From NCBI GenBank assembly GCA_022592445.1, contig JABYQR010000077.1:82653-146652 (forward strand): DNA of 64,000 nucleotides, read 5' to 3'. Within the stretch, counting starts at the first letter, position 1. Each line of letters opens with the position of its first letter. Shown one piece after another: positions 12,801-23,050 of this stretch. This DNA is from Cytidiella melzeri (lineage: Eukaryota > Basidiomycota > Agaricomycetes > Polyporales > Irpicaceae). Below the pieces are notes generated by a model. It was not told where the DNA came from. It did not search any database and saw only the letters and a list, made by a program, of their open reading frames with translations. The position numbers and the translations under genes are program-made.

Positions 12801-12857
12801 GCCGTCGAGGGAATTGTGGGGCGAATGAGAGGGGATAGATGTGTACTTTGTCGACAT
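9803..12857 (-). CDS. Homeodomain transcription factor
   Basis: Minus-strand exons 12857-12670, 12617-12467, 12378-10858, 10663-10199 and 10138-9803 give 886 aa. The homeodomain lies at about residues 66-126. It has a basic start (KHRKRTTRPQ), helix 2 (LRKKLADELGM) and recognition helix V-W-F-Q-N-R-R-A-K at 114-122, split by an intron exactly before VWFQ. The remaining ~760 residues are Ser/Pro/His/Gln-rich and disordered. Length and layout fit the regulators of fruiting and dikaryon development known in mushroom-forming fungi. I cannot tell which orthologue this is, and it lacks the features of mating-type HD1/HD2 proteins. An in-frame ATG 51 nt upstream at 12908 would add 17 residues; 12857 is preferred because the upstream frame looks like leader sequence. 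Confidence 0.82.
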
Positions 12858-15417
12858 CTTGAGGACGAAGATATGGTGAGATAGGCAGATTGAGGTGATA
12901 TGAAGCACGAGTGGGGGTGTGTGTGTGTGTGACAGGAACCCAGGCTGAAGCTGGCCTGCAGTTCAAAGAGACAAAAGGACCATGTACGAAAGTCAGCACG
13001 GGTGGTTTGAGACGTGTTGACAAGGGGAGGGGGAGGCGATGTGCCCTAGGATGGTAGAGTGCCAATGAGGGAGTACACACCGGCGGCTGAATGGGTCGTC
13101 ACGGACAACGGTTCAAAGCGTGGGCTCAAAGCTCTGTGGCGACTGTGGGCGGGGAGAGGTGAGAGGGTAGTGCTGGCGACAAGAGGGAGAAAAGTGACCT
13201 GGTGAATGGTGTGCGTTCAAGTGTGCACCGCTACTAGCAATATTGATCACCAGGGATCTGCGCGGTGACGGATGTTAGGCTGGGTTGTCGAGGGGAGGAG
13301 ATGGGAAGTTGGGAACAAGGACAATCGAAAAGCCGTGGATCACGGTGGTGTTGGCGGTTGCTGGCGGAGAAGATGCTGGTAGAGAGAAGCTGTGTGTAGT
13401 GAGGCGAGCGAGACGAAACAGGGGAGTGAGGTCTACCGGCGATGGCCCTTTTCTCTGCGTGCGCGGCGGTGCGTGATGACAAGGGTGGCGGACGGTATGC
13501 GGGAGATAGAGGAGGAGGAGGAGGAGGAGGAGGAGGAGGAGGAGGAGGACAGAGGACGGTCACACAGAGAGCGAGAAGAAATGAGAAACAGCTCTGAGAG
13601 ACGGGCGCCTGGGATGGAAGCAGATCGCGTCTGGCGTGGGAAAGTCGAATATGTTGACGTTGAACGCAATCTACCGCACGTCCGTCGACCTTGTCACCGT
13701 CCACTCATTCGAGTAGAAAATACATTCCAGCTCATTGTTATGTGAGTGAGATACAATCTATCTTACGGATCACTGTCTCGACGGTGTGTGGCACTCGGGC
13801 GAGGGACTAGCAACTACCACAGTTGGCTGCAGCACGCGAACGAGAAGTGGACGGTCAAGTGTAGCTTGCCATCTTTCTACTCGGCTCGGGCATGTATCCT
13901 TGGGCAGTTCGCGGCTCTCGTCCTGTATCGTGTATATTACGACTGGCTATCAAGAACTCCGGCTCAAACGGAATGTCGAGCAGCACCTTGGAGTTTTATG
14001 CCTGACGCTGTCCTTTGATGACCTAAGAGGAACACCCAGATGCCCGGCGAACTACTCGCTCGATGTTGACGGGACCTCAATTCGGCTACCTAACACGCTC
14101 GTGCGTAATCGCTACCGCTTTGCCAGGATCACGACTGCTGCTGCTAGACACTGCTTTTTTGCAGAGTCTGACTCAGACGGGACGTCCAGTTTATGCCAAC
14201 GGACCCAAATTGAGAGTCCCTGGCTATTCTTTTCTTGAGTATCTATTCGTACTCCGAGGAAGACAGCTGTCTGTCTTGGTAGCCAAGCGACTCGTTTGTG
14301 ACTCTTGTGTCGTAGGTCTGCGAGTACCGTCGTCGTTACAGCTTTGAAGACTGCCACTCACGTGCGAGTCGACAAGCTCAATAAAAAAAACTTTAGCACT
14401 GGTTCACCCTCTGGGCTCCACATGTCGCGAGGTCATGCTACACTGAAAATTTATCTGCCACACTTCACTCGCGGGATTGCCGTGGCCGGAAGCAAGCACA
14501 GGGGTGATTGTAGCCATGTACATAGTCCAGAGCACTGTCTTTTCTAACACTCACAAACGGTCCAGGCAGGACCAAGACCGTCGGGGACGTCGCAGGACGA
14601 ATCCGCACTCGCCACCGCATTTTCCAGTACTAAAAGTATTCAACGCGATGATCGCGGGCACCCACCTCCGTCTTCCGTCTGTGCAGCCACGAACAGGCCC
14701 AGGCATATCTATGCAAAGACTTGGTTTCGCATAGAGAAGTATGTGAGAGATACGACGAGTTGCCGAGGTGGACGAGTAAAAACTCGCGAGGCCGAATTTA
14801 GCTGGCCATGGGCCGTTCGGCGTCTGCACCGTCAGGGGGAGAGTCTCTCGTGATTCACGATTCTGCGGGTGCGAAAACCGAGTGTGTGCTGTCGCCAGAT
14901 ACGCCGAGCAGGTTGCTGTCGCTCACCACTCGCCCACCTCTCAATCCCGTCGCCTCACCTCCTCACCTCCCGCCTCTCGAGTGGTCCTGGTCCGACGGAG
15001 GAGCAATCGCGCCCTCGGGGGGCCGTCACGGACGATACCGGCTTGCCATTTGGTCTCGTGATAAAGCACCGATTTCCCGATTTGGATTTTATAACGCTCA
15101 GTGGATGTGGCTGCAAGCTGTTATAAAGTCTCGCTCGCCCTTCGTTTCTGCCTCAGCCCCCGTATCCTTCCTACGCGCATACAATCGTGCCGTTTCATCA
15201 ACAAAGTACTCCTCTGCCTCCCTCTGTAAAGTGAGTTTCGTCTCTTGGCTCTCTCCAGATCTATCCCATGCTTCCCCGCACGACCGCATGGCGGAGGTCA
15301 TGTTCCGACTGGGTCAACCCCTCGCATGGTCCGGCATCCTGATTTCCCATAAATTCTCCACTCTCTTAGGTTGCACACAGGAGCAACTCGGAACTGCACA
15401 CCCACCTGCACAACAAT
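12858..15417. promoter_or_regulatory. Long divergent promoter region, homeobox gene and PEP carboxykinase
   Basis: 2.56 kb without a supportable gene separates the homeobox ATG (leftward) from the carboxykinase ATG (rightward). The homeobox side is GA-rich on the plus strand, that is, CT-rich in its sense direction. A TATAAAG word at 15123-15129 lies about 290 bp before the carboxykinase start and could serve its promoter. Open frames near 13.4, 13.8 and 14.8 kb have no recognisable domain. Confidence 0.5.
13511..13549. repeat. (GGA)13 microsatellite
   Basis: Thirteen perfect tandem GGA triplets in the upstream region of the homeobox gene. Such purine-rich triplets are length-variable between strains in many fungi. 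Confidence 0.95.
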
Positions 15418-17467
15418 ATGGTCTACCAAACTCCTTACGTGACCCCCCACATCCTCCACAAGCACTATGCTCAAGCACACGATGCCGAGTCAAGTAACCG
15501 TACGTCGCGACTACCACCATGTTTCGTCGCGTTCACTAAAGGTCTCAACTCTGCATGCAGTGATCGGCCGCGACCTGGAGTACTTCTCCCAGGCGGGCTT
15601 CGACATGGATCGCATCCAGATCAACCGCAACGCCCCTGTTGCGCAACTGTACGAGGACGCTATCCGGAATGAAGGTGCCATCATCTCCAACACCGGTGCC
15701 CTAATCAATTTCTCTGGCAAGAAGACGGGTCGCAGCCCAAAGGACAAGCGGATTGTCTACGAGGAGACTTCGAAGGATGAGATCTGGTGGGGATCCGTCA
15801 ACATCAAGATGGACGAACGTGAGTGTTGATTACCATAATAAAACGCGTCGAGGCTGATCGTCTGTGCGGGTAGATACTTTCGAGATCAACCGTGAACGTG
15901 CCATTGACTACTTGAACACGCGCGACAATGTCTATGTGTTTGATGGCTTTGCAGGGGTACGCTCATTACGTCATTCGCGCGACTGAAACCCAGCTTGACA
16001 ATCCTATCTTCTCTACAGTGGGATCCCAAATATCGCATCAAAGTGCGCGTTATCTGTGCGCGTGCCTATCACGCCTTGTTTATGGTCAGTGACTCTTGAC
16101 GCTCACACCGTGTAAAACGTCAAACTGACGTCGTCTAAAAGAACAACATGCTCATCCGCCCGACTGAGGCGGAGCTCGCAGATTTTGGCGAACCGGACTT
16201 TATCATCTACAACGCAGGACAGTTCCCCGCCAACCGTTTCACTAAGGGCATGTCCTCGACGACGTCCGTGGAGATCAACTTTAAGCGTATGGAGATGGTC
16301 ATCCTCGGCACCGAGTACGCTGGTGAGATGAAGAAGGGTGTCTTCTCTGTCATGGTATGCGCAGATGGCATTATATCGCATTCAACCACTCATGCTTGGG
16401 TTATGTAGCACTATTTGCAGCCGGTAAAGTTTGGCCAACTCTCGCTGCACTCGTCGGCCAACGTTGGCATGGACAACGGGGACGTCACTCTCTTCTTTGG
16501 TCTTTCTGGCACTGGCAAGACCACCCTTTCGGCTGATCCCCGTCGACTTCTGATTGGTGACGACGAACACGTCTGGTCCGACACCGGCGTGTTCAACATC
16601 GAAGGTGGATGCTACGCAAAGACGATCAACTTGTCCGCAGAGAAGGAGCCCGAGATTTTCAGCGCCATCCGTTTCGGCTCGATCTTGGAGAACGTCGTCT
16701 ACAACCCGTTGTCGCGTGTACCCGACTACGACGACATATCGATCACGGAAAACACGCGTTGCGCCTACCCTATCGAATTCATCCCGAACGCGAAGATCCC
16801 CTGCGTCGTCGACCGCCAACCGAGCAACATCATCATGTTGACTTGCGACGCCTTTGGTGTCCTCCCTCCCGTCAGCAAACTGACGCCCGAACAGGCCGAG
16901 TATCACTTCTTGGCCGGGTACACCTCGTAAGTCAAATTTTCCAACGGTCTACCCTTCTTTTTCCCTTTTGGCTCACTGCTCTTTTTATCACAAAATCGCA
17001 GGAAAACGCCTGGTACGGAAGACGGCGTGCTCGAACCCATCCCCACCTTCTCCACCTGCTACTCTGCTCCCTTCATCGTCCTCCACCCCGGTCGTTACGC
17101 CGAGATGCTGTCCGAACGGATGGCGAAGCACAACGTCGACTGCTGGCTCATCAACACTGGCTGGACGAGTGGCAAGTACGGCACCGGCTCGCGATGCCCG
17201 CTCAAGTACACCCGCCGAATCGTCGACGCCGTGCACTCTGGAGAGCTCGCAAAGGCAGAGTACGAGACGTTTGGGGTATTCAACTTGCAGATCCCGACTT
17301 CGCTCGAGGGCGTGCCGCGCGAGTTGTTGAACCCGCGGTTGGCGTGGAAGGATACGGAGGCGTTTGAGCGCGAGGTGAAGAAGCTGGGGGGGATGTTTAA
17401 GAAGGCGTTTGCGTTGTACGAGGCGGACGTCTCGGTCAAGGTCAGGGAGGCTGGACCGCAAGTTTGA
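15418..17467 (+). CDS. PCK1: Phosphoenolpyruvate carboxykinase (ATP)
   Basis: Seven exons, 15418-15493, 15561-15818, 15874-15956, 16019-16084, 16142-16354, 16409-16926 and 17002-17467, give 559 aa, the usual fungal length. The enzyme decarboxylates oxaloacetate to phosphoenolpyruvate with ATP, the committed step of gluconeogenesis in the cytosol. Visible signatures are [20 protein letters not shown], the kinase P-loop GLSGTGKTT at about 263-271, the metal/nucleotide segment [20 protein letters not shown] and [10 protein letters not shown]. This set marks the ATP-dependent class, not the GTP class. All splice junctions keep frame with consensus ends. Expected regulation is glucose repression and induction on non-fermentable carbon; I did not find a clear binding site. 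Confidence 0.96.
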
Positions 17468-18339
17468 GCGGAGGAAGAGAGCGAGGAGTGGGGGGGCCAG
17501 CATCCTCCTTTGGGGTATAGAGCACGTCCGTATACACTCACACACTACTGCTACTAGTTCATGGATATTTTTGATTTCGGTGTTGTCTTTCTTTTCGAGC
17601 ATGTTCTGTATGTAATTGTGTGGATGTATAAGAGAGATATGAAAATTGGGTATTTGTTTATTCGCATAAACCTCGTTGTGTGTAGCTACAGTATGTTGGC
17701 TATCAGGCGAGAGCGCAACTCTTGGAGGCAAACACTGGTGGGCTGATTTGTATTGGAATACGTGTTCAACTGATGCAGCATAACGGGGACAGCGGCAAAG
17801 ACGAGCGTGGTAGGGGAGAATGTCTGTGTCTGTGTGTCGACTTGAAAGGCCATCTGGCACGAGAGTCAGTCATCGGGGGTTTCCGGTAGTGAATGATACT
17901 GTCTGTAAGTCACCCGTGCTGCGTACGGTGACCGATGGGGAGCGATATGGGTTGCGCGATGGAGGAGTTGGAAGACTTGGCGTGATGATGGTAGTCGATG
18001 GTGTGAGATGCAGAATGAACGTTGATGCATTGACCTGGTGCAGCGTGGTGAAAAATGTAGAGGTGACAAGCTCGGGCGTAGAGTTCAAGGGGATGGGGAC
18101 CGGCGTGTATGGGTGAAGCCTGAAGAGACTCAGCTAGATGGTTGGTTGCTGAAGAGGCCAAGGAGAGCGATGGTATGGACAGGGTGGCATGTTGGAATCA
18201 GGGTAGGGGAGGAAGATGAGGAAAGCGAGCACTGCAATAGGGTCTTCAAGTTGCTGAAGGTAGCTGGTGCAGGCGAGAGGGAAAGTTGAAGTGGGGAGAA
18301 GGATAGCAGCAGTGGTGACGTGGCGGGGGAGGGTGAGCT
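17468..18339. other. Intergenic, no gene recognised
   Basis: 870 bp after the carboxykinase stop, GA-rich on the plus strand from about 17820. It contains the carboxykinase 3' UTR. No domain-bearing frame or RNA gene was seen. The left duplication arm begins at its right edge. Confidence 0.5.
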
Positions 18340-19664
18340 ACGAGGACGAGGACGAGATGAAGCGTGTTGGCAACAACGAGCAGACCACGGCAAGGGTGTA
18401 TGCCGAGGACAAAAAATAAGGTCCGACGAGCGAAGAGGAGAATGATGAAGCTTTCTAGCCAATCATCGTGGCCAGAAGGAGCAAAACAAGGGGCGCGGAA
18501 GCAAAACATTGAAGGAAATTGAAGAGGAGAGCGAAGAACGGAAGGCAGTTGACAATGCGAGTATGTGCGACGTAACTTGCAAATAAATTCAAATAAATTC
18601 TCGCAGACAGGAGAAGAAAACATAGTGAGAAGGAATAAAATTTGAGAGTTGTGTGAGAGGCGAGAAACACACCAATGCCCAAACACCATTGCTCGCTGTT
18701 AGTGAGAGCGGCAAAGAGGTTACTTCTTTAGGCCATGCCGTTGTATCGCCTATTATAAGAAAGTTGTTGGTCCACGTTGAACCCTCGGGGCCGCATCGCT
18801 GTCGCCGTTTCTGTCGTTCAAAGCGCGAGAATCGCAGAAACTGCTGGTTTGCGCTTTGAGCACGGGGTGTGTGCCATGTATCAGCGTTCAGTGGGTCTTT
18901 TAGAGCTTGCAGCTGCTTTTGAACTCACTTTCAACTCTGTTCACCGTTTTCTAGGCCTTTCTAAATGCTGTCGACGTGGCAGGTCGCGTCGAGTGCAGGT
19001 CAAAAGCCATGCATCACTGGCCTTTGTCCGTGGTTTGGCGCTGGCTTGTTTGCGCATCTGTTGAATGGCACCGGTATTGCAATCTGCGAGCCCAAAGCTG
19101 GACAACCAATTGAAGATCGTCGCGTCAGAAGAATGAGTGGTAGCCCGGAAGAACGAGGAACAAAGGAGAAGTGCATTGTCGAATGAGGATGCGTCGCGGT
19201 ACCTGGATGTGCTCGCGTGGTCGGAGTTCAATTCTGGGCAGTTAGTCTGACGCGCGACCTCTAGCACCACCCACCCTCTATATCATTTCCCTGTCTCTCG
19301 TCATTCATCGTCCACCACCCGTCGTCCCCACTCAATAACAACGCTGTCCAGAGCACCCTTGGTGTTGTGCGACTGACCTCCTCTACTGCCGGATTTGTTC
19401 GCGTAGTTACATCCACCACCACTGGAAACGCGTTGCGCGCTGTCTTTTGTGCAAGCAGTCGTGTGGCCTTTCCATCCCTGCTCACTTTCCCCTCCTCTGT
19501 ACCCACACGACAGCATCTACGAGTGCCATCCATTTGTCGAGTGATTCATCGTCTCCCCCGCCTCTTTCTTCTGCTCCCATTCGTCCTCGTAATCGTCCTC
19601 GTACGCGGTCGTCGTGGTCGCTGTTAAACCTCGAGAAACTCGAATCCGTCTCTTTAATTTCAGC
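18340..19664. other. Outer part of left arm, no gene called
   Basis: 1.3 kb before the ATG of gene A. A CTATATC word near 19278 could be its TATA element, leaving a long 5' UTR. Frames here are short, start without ATG or lack domains, and are not conserved in frame between the two arms at the outer end. A T-loop-like word near 19230 was considered and rejected as a tRNA. Confidence 0.45.
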
Positions 19665-21078
19665 ATGGACAAACCGAGTACGGCTATGACCAAAGCCAAA
19701 ACCAGGGCCACAGCGGGCCAGGGCTCGGCCACCACGGCCACCCCCGCGCAACGTGCGGTCAGAGCGAGGAAGAGGGCCAACGGTGGTCTTAAGTTTGTTA
19801 ATATTCCTGCGGGCAACAAGATCGTCGATAGACGCAACAGGAATCAGAATAAGAAGAACAACTCGACAGGTGAAGTGGCCGCACAGCCAAGTGCACAACC
19901 AAGCGGTAGTCAAGTTGTATGTGCTTCAGCTCTTACTTCCGGGTCTTGTGCTCACGCGTAGGCCACATATTCCAGTCCCAAGAACTTCCTATTGTTCCAT
20001 ATCACCTTCCTCCTGACAGCGAACGTCCTCCCTTTCCTGGAGTACCGTCACAAGGTTCTGGTGGTCTGCACCCCAGCGAATATCGTGTCGTAAGTGTTCC
20101 CTCAGGTGTTCAATCATGTCCTGCGTGTCATCCAACTGAACAACTCTTCAGGCTCTAGAAGACGGGATGCTCTATCCACGCTCCAACATTTTTATCCTGC
20201 CTCCCTATCTCGTCCTGGTCGAGGAAGGAGGAGTACAACGTCTGCGTCTGCGGAAAAGGTTTTCGAAGTGTGCCCTGCCAGCTGTTGAGCGTTTCTTAAG
20301 AACCAACAGTCCCTATAAAATGCCGTTCTATCTCAGCGATGGCATGCCCACTTTTGAGGAAAAAGAAGCGGCCCCGTTTCGATACTTCGAATGTCAAGAC
20401 GGGGCATTTGTGTTTCGAACGGAGATAGGCGGGCCGTGGCTATTTCATGCTGATGAAGTGGAGGCCCTGCGCCGTGATCCTGAGGGATACCACGAGGATT
20501 TGGACATTGAATACCCCATGCCGCCGATGGTCAGTTCCCCGCCAGCTCCCCTGCCAGCGCCCGACAATACCTTGGGTTCAGAGGGCTATGAGACTCAGAC
20601 CTCCCATGCCTCGTCGAGCGCGAACATCCCAATGATCGATCCTGCTCTGGTGAGCTTGGAAAGACCGAAGAAGCGACGTAGGTCCTCGTCTCCCGAGCCG
20701 GCGAAGGAAAGTGGTGTTCCACAACAGGAACGGGACGTTAATCTCAACAATAACAAGGAGGTCAGCGTTAGAGCCGACTCAGCGCCATTTTTGGACTTTA
20801 TACCCAACGTGATCCCTGGTGCAAAGCTGAAATGGTCGACTGGCCCAAGCATGCTGTCCGAGTCCGCTACTTCTGGATCGTCCACGTCTTACCTTGACCA
20901 CGATCCGTATGCTTCTAGCGAGGACGGCCTGCGGGATTACACACACCTGCTGTCCGAGTCCGCTACTGTTGGATCGTCCACGTCTTACCTTGACCACGAT
21001 CGGTATGCTTCTAGCGAGGACGGCCTGCGGGGTTACACACACCTGCTCTCCGACTCGGAGAATGAGACGTCCGACTGA
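19665..21078 (+). CDS. Uncharacterised protein (gene A, left copy)
   Basis: I do not recognise the family. A basic N-terminal exon starts at 19665 (MDKPSTAM..., many Lys/Arg/Asn). A middle exon ends at about 20091, before GTAAGT, and the last exon runs 20158-21078. The join between first and middle exons is unsure: the best middle frame (HIFQSQELPIVPYHLPP) is out of phase with the obvious GTATGT donor. The last exon reads DGMLYPRSNIFILPPYLV, then a compact segment with FRYFECQDGAFVFRTE..GPW. A basic KKRRRSSSPEP stretch resembles a nuclear localisation signal. An acidic Ser/Asp tail carries two 32-residue tandem repeats. The gene is present again at 35916-37329, and its 3' end a third time near 31.5 kb. 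Confidence 0.6.
20854..21050 (+). repeat. 96-bp tandem repeat in gene A 3' coding end
   Basis: Two full 96-bp units begin at 20854 and 20950, and a third starts at 21046. Each encodes 32 residues of the pattern LSES..GSSTSYLDHD.YASSEDGLR.YTHL. Being a multiple of three, the expansion keeps frame. The third, diverged gene A fragment at 31.2-31.7 kb has only one unit. Confidence 0.9.
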
Positions 21079-21919
21079 GATACAGTTGTTCTGGTGAGCA
21101 ACCTCCCGGATTCCACCACTCCTCCCGATGACTAACATCATTCTCTTCTTCCACTGGCAGTATCTCTTCCTCCCTCGATCCTCGACATGTGGGTTGGAGT
21201 CCGCTCATGCTCGACTGCCTAGTCGAAGCAAGCATGGCTATACACCCCGCGACGCATGGCCAATCTACTTCGATTCTCTCGACTTTCTACTTTTTTGAAT
21301 CCTCTAAAGCCTGCCTGTTGCACGCAAGCGAAGGCTACCCATCATCTCTCAAGGAGAACGACACCATCATCAGGCTAACACATCACCGTCTCTAATCTAC
21401 CCATTGTAGCTTAGCCCTCCCCACCATCTCGCTCTGAAGGAGCACGAAACGCAATGTACCTCGCTATCTCGTTGTTGCGCTATATTTGCTATGTATCTTT
21501 CCCTATCCTTGTATTGCACATCCCTATCGCTAATCACGCTCACGGATTCGGACTTGACTCTCACACCATCCCACCGCTGTTCGATGCTCGCTCATCCCCC
21601 ATTGTCATCATTGTTTCCATAGTTTTTCACTGTATCCAGGTTATGGTCAAGGTTATCCATTAAAGCAGAAAACGTCGTCGTAGTGCTGTACTACTCAGCT
21701 ATCTCGTTAATGCATACACTCTTCGACAAAATGGCGGCTTTCGCAATGCGTTGAATCGCGGCTCGCATAGGTAATTTTGAGCCCACGAAAGCACGAGGAG
21801 CGTGTGAGAATACGTGCCTACTGTGCATACTAGTTGTACATGCTATACTAAGGACAAACTCTCGCATAGCCGTGCGAGTGCCTTGAGTGAGTGTTCATTA
21901 GGATGAAGAGCAATAAATA
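21079..21919. other. Intergenic, gene A 3' side
   Basis: 840 bp between the gene A stop and the U6 3' end. Only short frames; presumably the 3' UTR of gene A. Its first ~300 bp is shared with the diverged third fragment near 31.2 kb. Confidence 0.45.
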
Positions 21920-21974
21920 TCGAGACCCGTAGGTCTACCACTCCGGGAAAGCGTGTCATCCTTGTGCAGGGGCC

Positions 21975-22005
<31 letters not shown>

Positions 22006-22030
22006 TTCGTATGTCACCCCGAAGGGGACA
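21920..22030 (-). ncRNA. U6 spliceosomal snRNA (left copy)
   Basis: On the minus strand a short 5' hairpin with a TTCG loop (TGTCCCC-TTCG-GGG-T-GACA) is followed by AAAATTGGA and the U6 core: ACGATACAGAGAAGATTAGC, then ATGGCCCCTGCACAAGGATGACACGC. This includes the ACAGAGA box that pairs with the 5' splice site, the AGC triad and the internal stem-loop. The 3' end is placed by length (about 110 nt). Only a short TTT follows, so the usual four-T RNA polymerase III stop is not evident. It lies head-to-head with the small gene starting at 22196. Confidence 0.93.
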
Positions 22031-22195
22031 TTGGAGAATGTGAACGCTGGGAGGCAAATCAGCGTACTTGCAAATTTTGTTCTACTCGCGGGGGATAATA
22101 TACATCGACATAAAAACACGGCCTTCAATGTCGTGTAACTGCCAGTGTCGGTGCTTAGGTGTCTACGGGTACTCCATAATAACAACAATCCGGCA

Positions 22196-22597
22196 ATGGT
22201 AGCAGACTCTTCCGAGTCATTTTCGTCGAGGTCCAGTGTTGGGAAGGCCACAGTGCGACAGCCAATCAGTTCAGCTGCAGTTCCCCTGCCCACGACGCTC
22301 ATGGCCACCAAAGCAAATCCACTTCCTCTGGACAAAACCCTACGCGACCTGGCCCTCCTCACGTCGTGCGACATTGATCTGTCAATTCTCATCCCAAACA
22401 CAAGTACAATGGCGACGGAAGAGCACTCAGACGTAGACTCGACGGTGGCGCGTTCGTACGAGTTTGTCCGTGAGGCACGAGCTGCACAGGGCATCCTCAA
22501 TCGCGAGCAAGTCGAGAAACAGGATGGCAGGGTCGAGGAAATAAGAAATACTCTCGATGATGTCGCACAAGGCCTGGGTGCTGCAAGCTCGCAGTGA
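22196..22597 (+). CDS. Small helical protein of unknown function (left copy)
   Basis: Single-exon frame of 133 aa from the ATG at 22196. The N-terminus is Ser-rich. The middle reads LPLDKTLRDLALLTSCDIDLS, followed by a charged helical segment with heptad-like spacing (VARSYEFVREARAA, then NREQVEKQDGRVEEIRNTLDDVAQGL). This looks like a small coiled-coil subunit of a larger complex, but I do not recognise the family. It starts 166 bp from the 5' end of divergent U6, so the two share a promoter region. The inverted copy is identical in translation. Confidence 0.6.
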   Translation: MVADSSESFSSRSSVGKATVRQPISSAAVPLPTTLMATKANPLPLDKTLRDLALLTSCDIDLSILIPNTSTMATEEHSDVDSTVARSYEFVREARAAQGILNREQVEKQDGRVEEIRNTLDDVAQGLGAASSQ

Positions 22598-23050
22598 GGT
22601 AGGTCAGTACTCCCGGTCATTGCCATCGCTGTTTAGTAGTCAAGTTTATCAAGTACATCCATAGTGCCGATTGTGTTCCCTGATCGTTCTGTTGTTGCTG
22701 GAACTTTTGTCATTGCAAGTATCGAAACACTCCATGACCAGCGGTGACATTATTCCTTTGCGAATGGTACTCTACATGGCGATATATATATATCACTCTG
22801 TTTCAATCTTCCGAGTCAGTGCAACATGCGTATGCCAGGGAGGACCCTTTGCCTGAGCACCTGCACCTGTGGCGACGTCCACATTTCCCTCTCGTGGTCT
22901 TTCCATCTTTGTGTCAACTCATTCGAATTCTGCTTGCTCGGACATGCTTCCGCTATGCACACATCAGTCGCACTGGTCATCATGATATTCAAGTTGAACC
23001 CGCGTAGATTACATATTACTATATCATAACAGAACAAGTCTCCCAAGACT
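22598..23050. other. Convergent spacer between small gene and MED14
   Basis: 453 bp between stop codons of the plus-strand small gene and the minus-strand MED14 gene. Includes a (TA) run near 22783-22790. No gene seen. Confidence 0.45.

Noticed and set aside
13746..15417. Several 80-230 codon plus-strand frames upstream of PEP carboxykinase
   Set aside because: No recognisable domains, overlapping in different frames, and the region is better explained as promoter and 5' UTR.
19190..19262. tRNA-like T-loop word (GGAGTTCAATTC) conserved in both arms
   Set aside because: No A box at the right distance and no complementary acceptor strand upstream; the T-stem pairs only with a shifted loop.
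21898..22626. 242-codon minus-strand frame, identical in both arms
   Set aside because: It runs across the U6 gene and the antisense of the 133-aa gene, so its conservation is explained by those features and the duplication.
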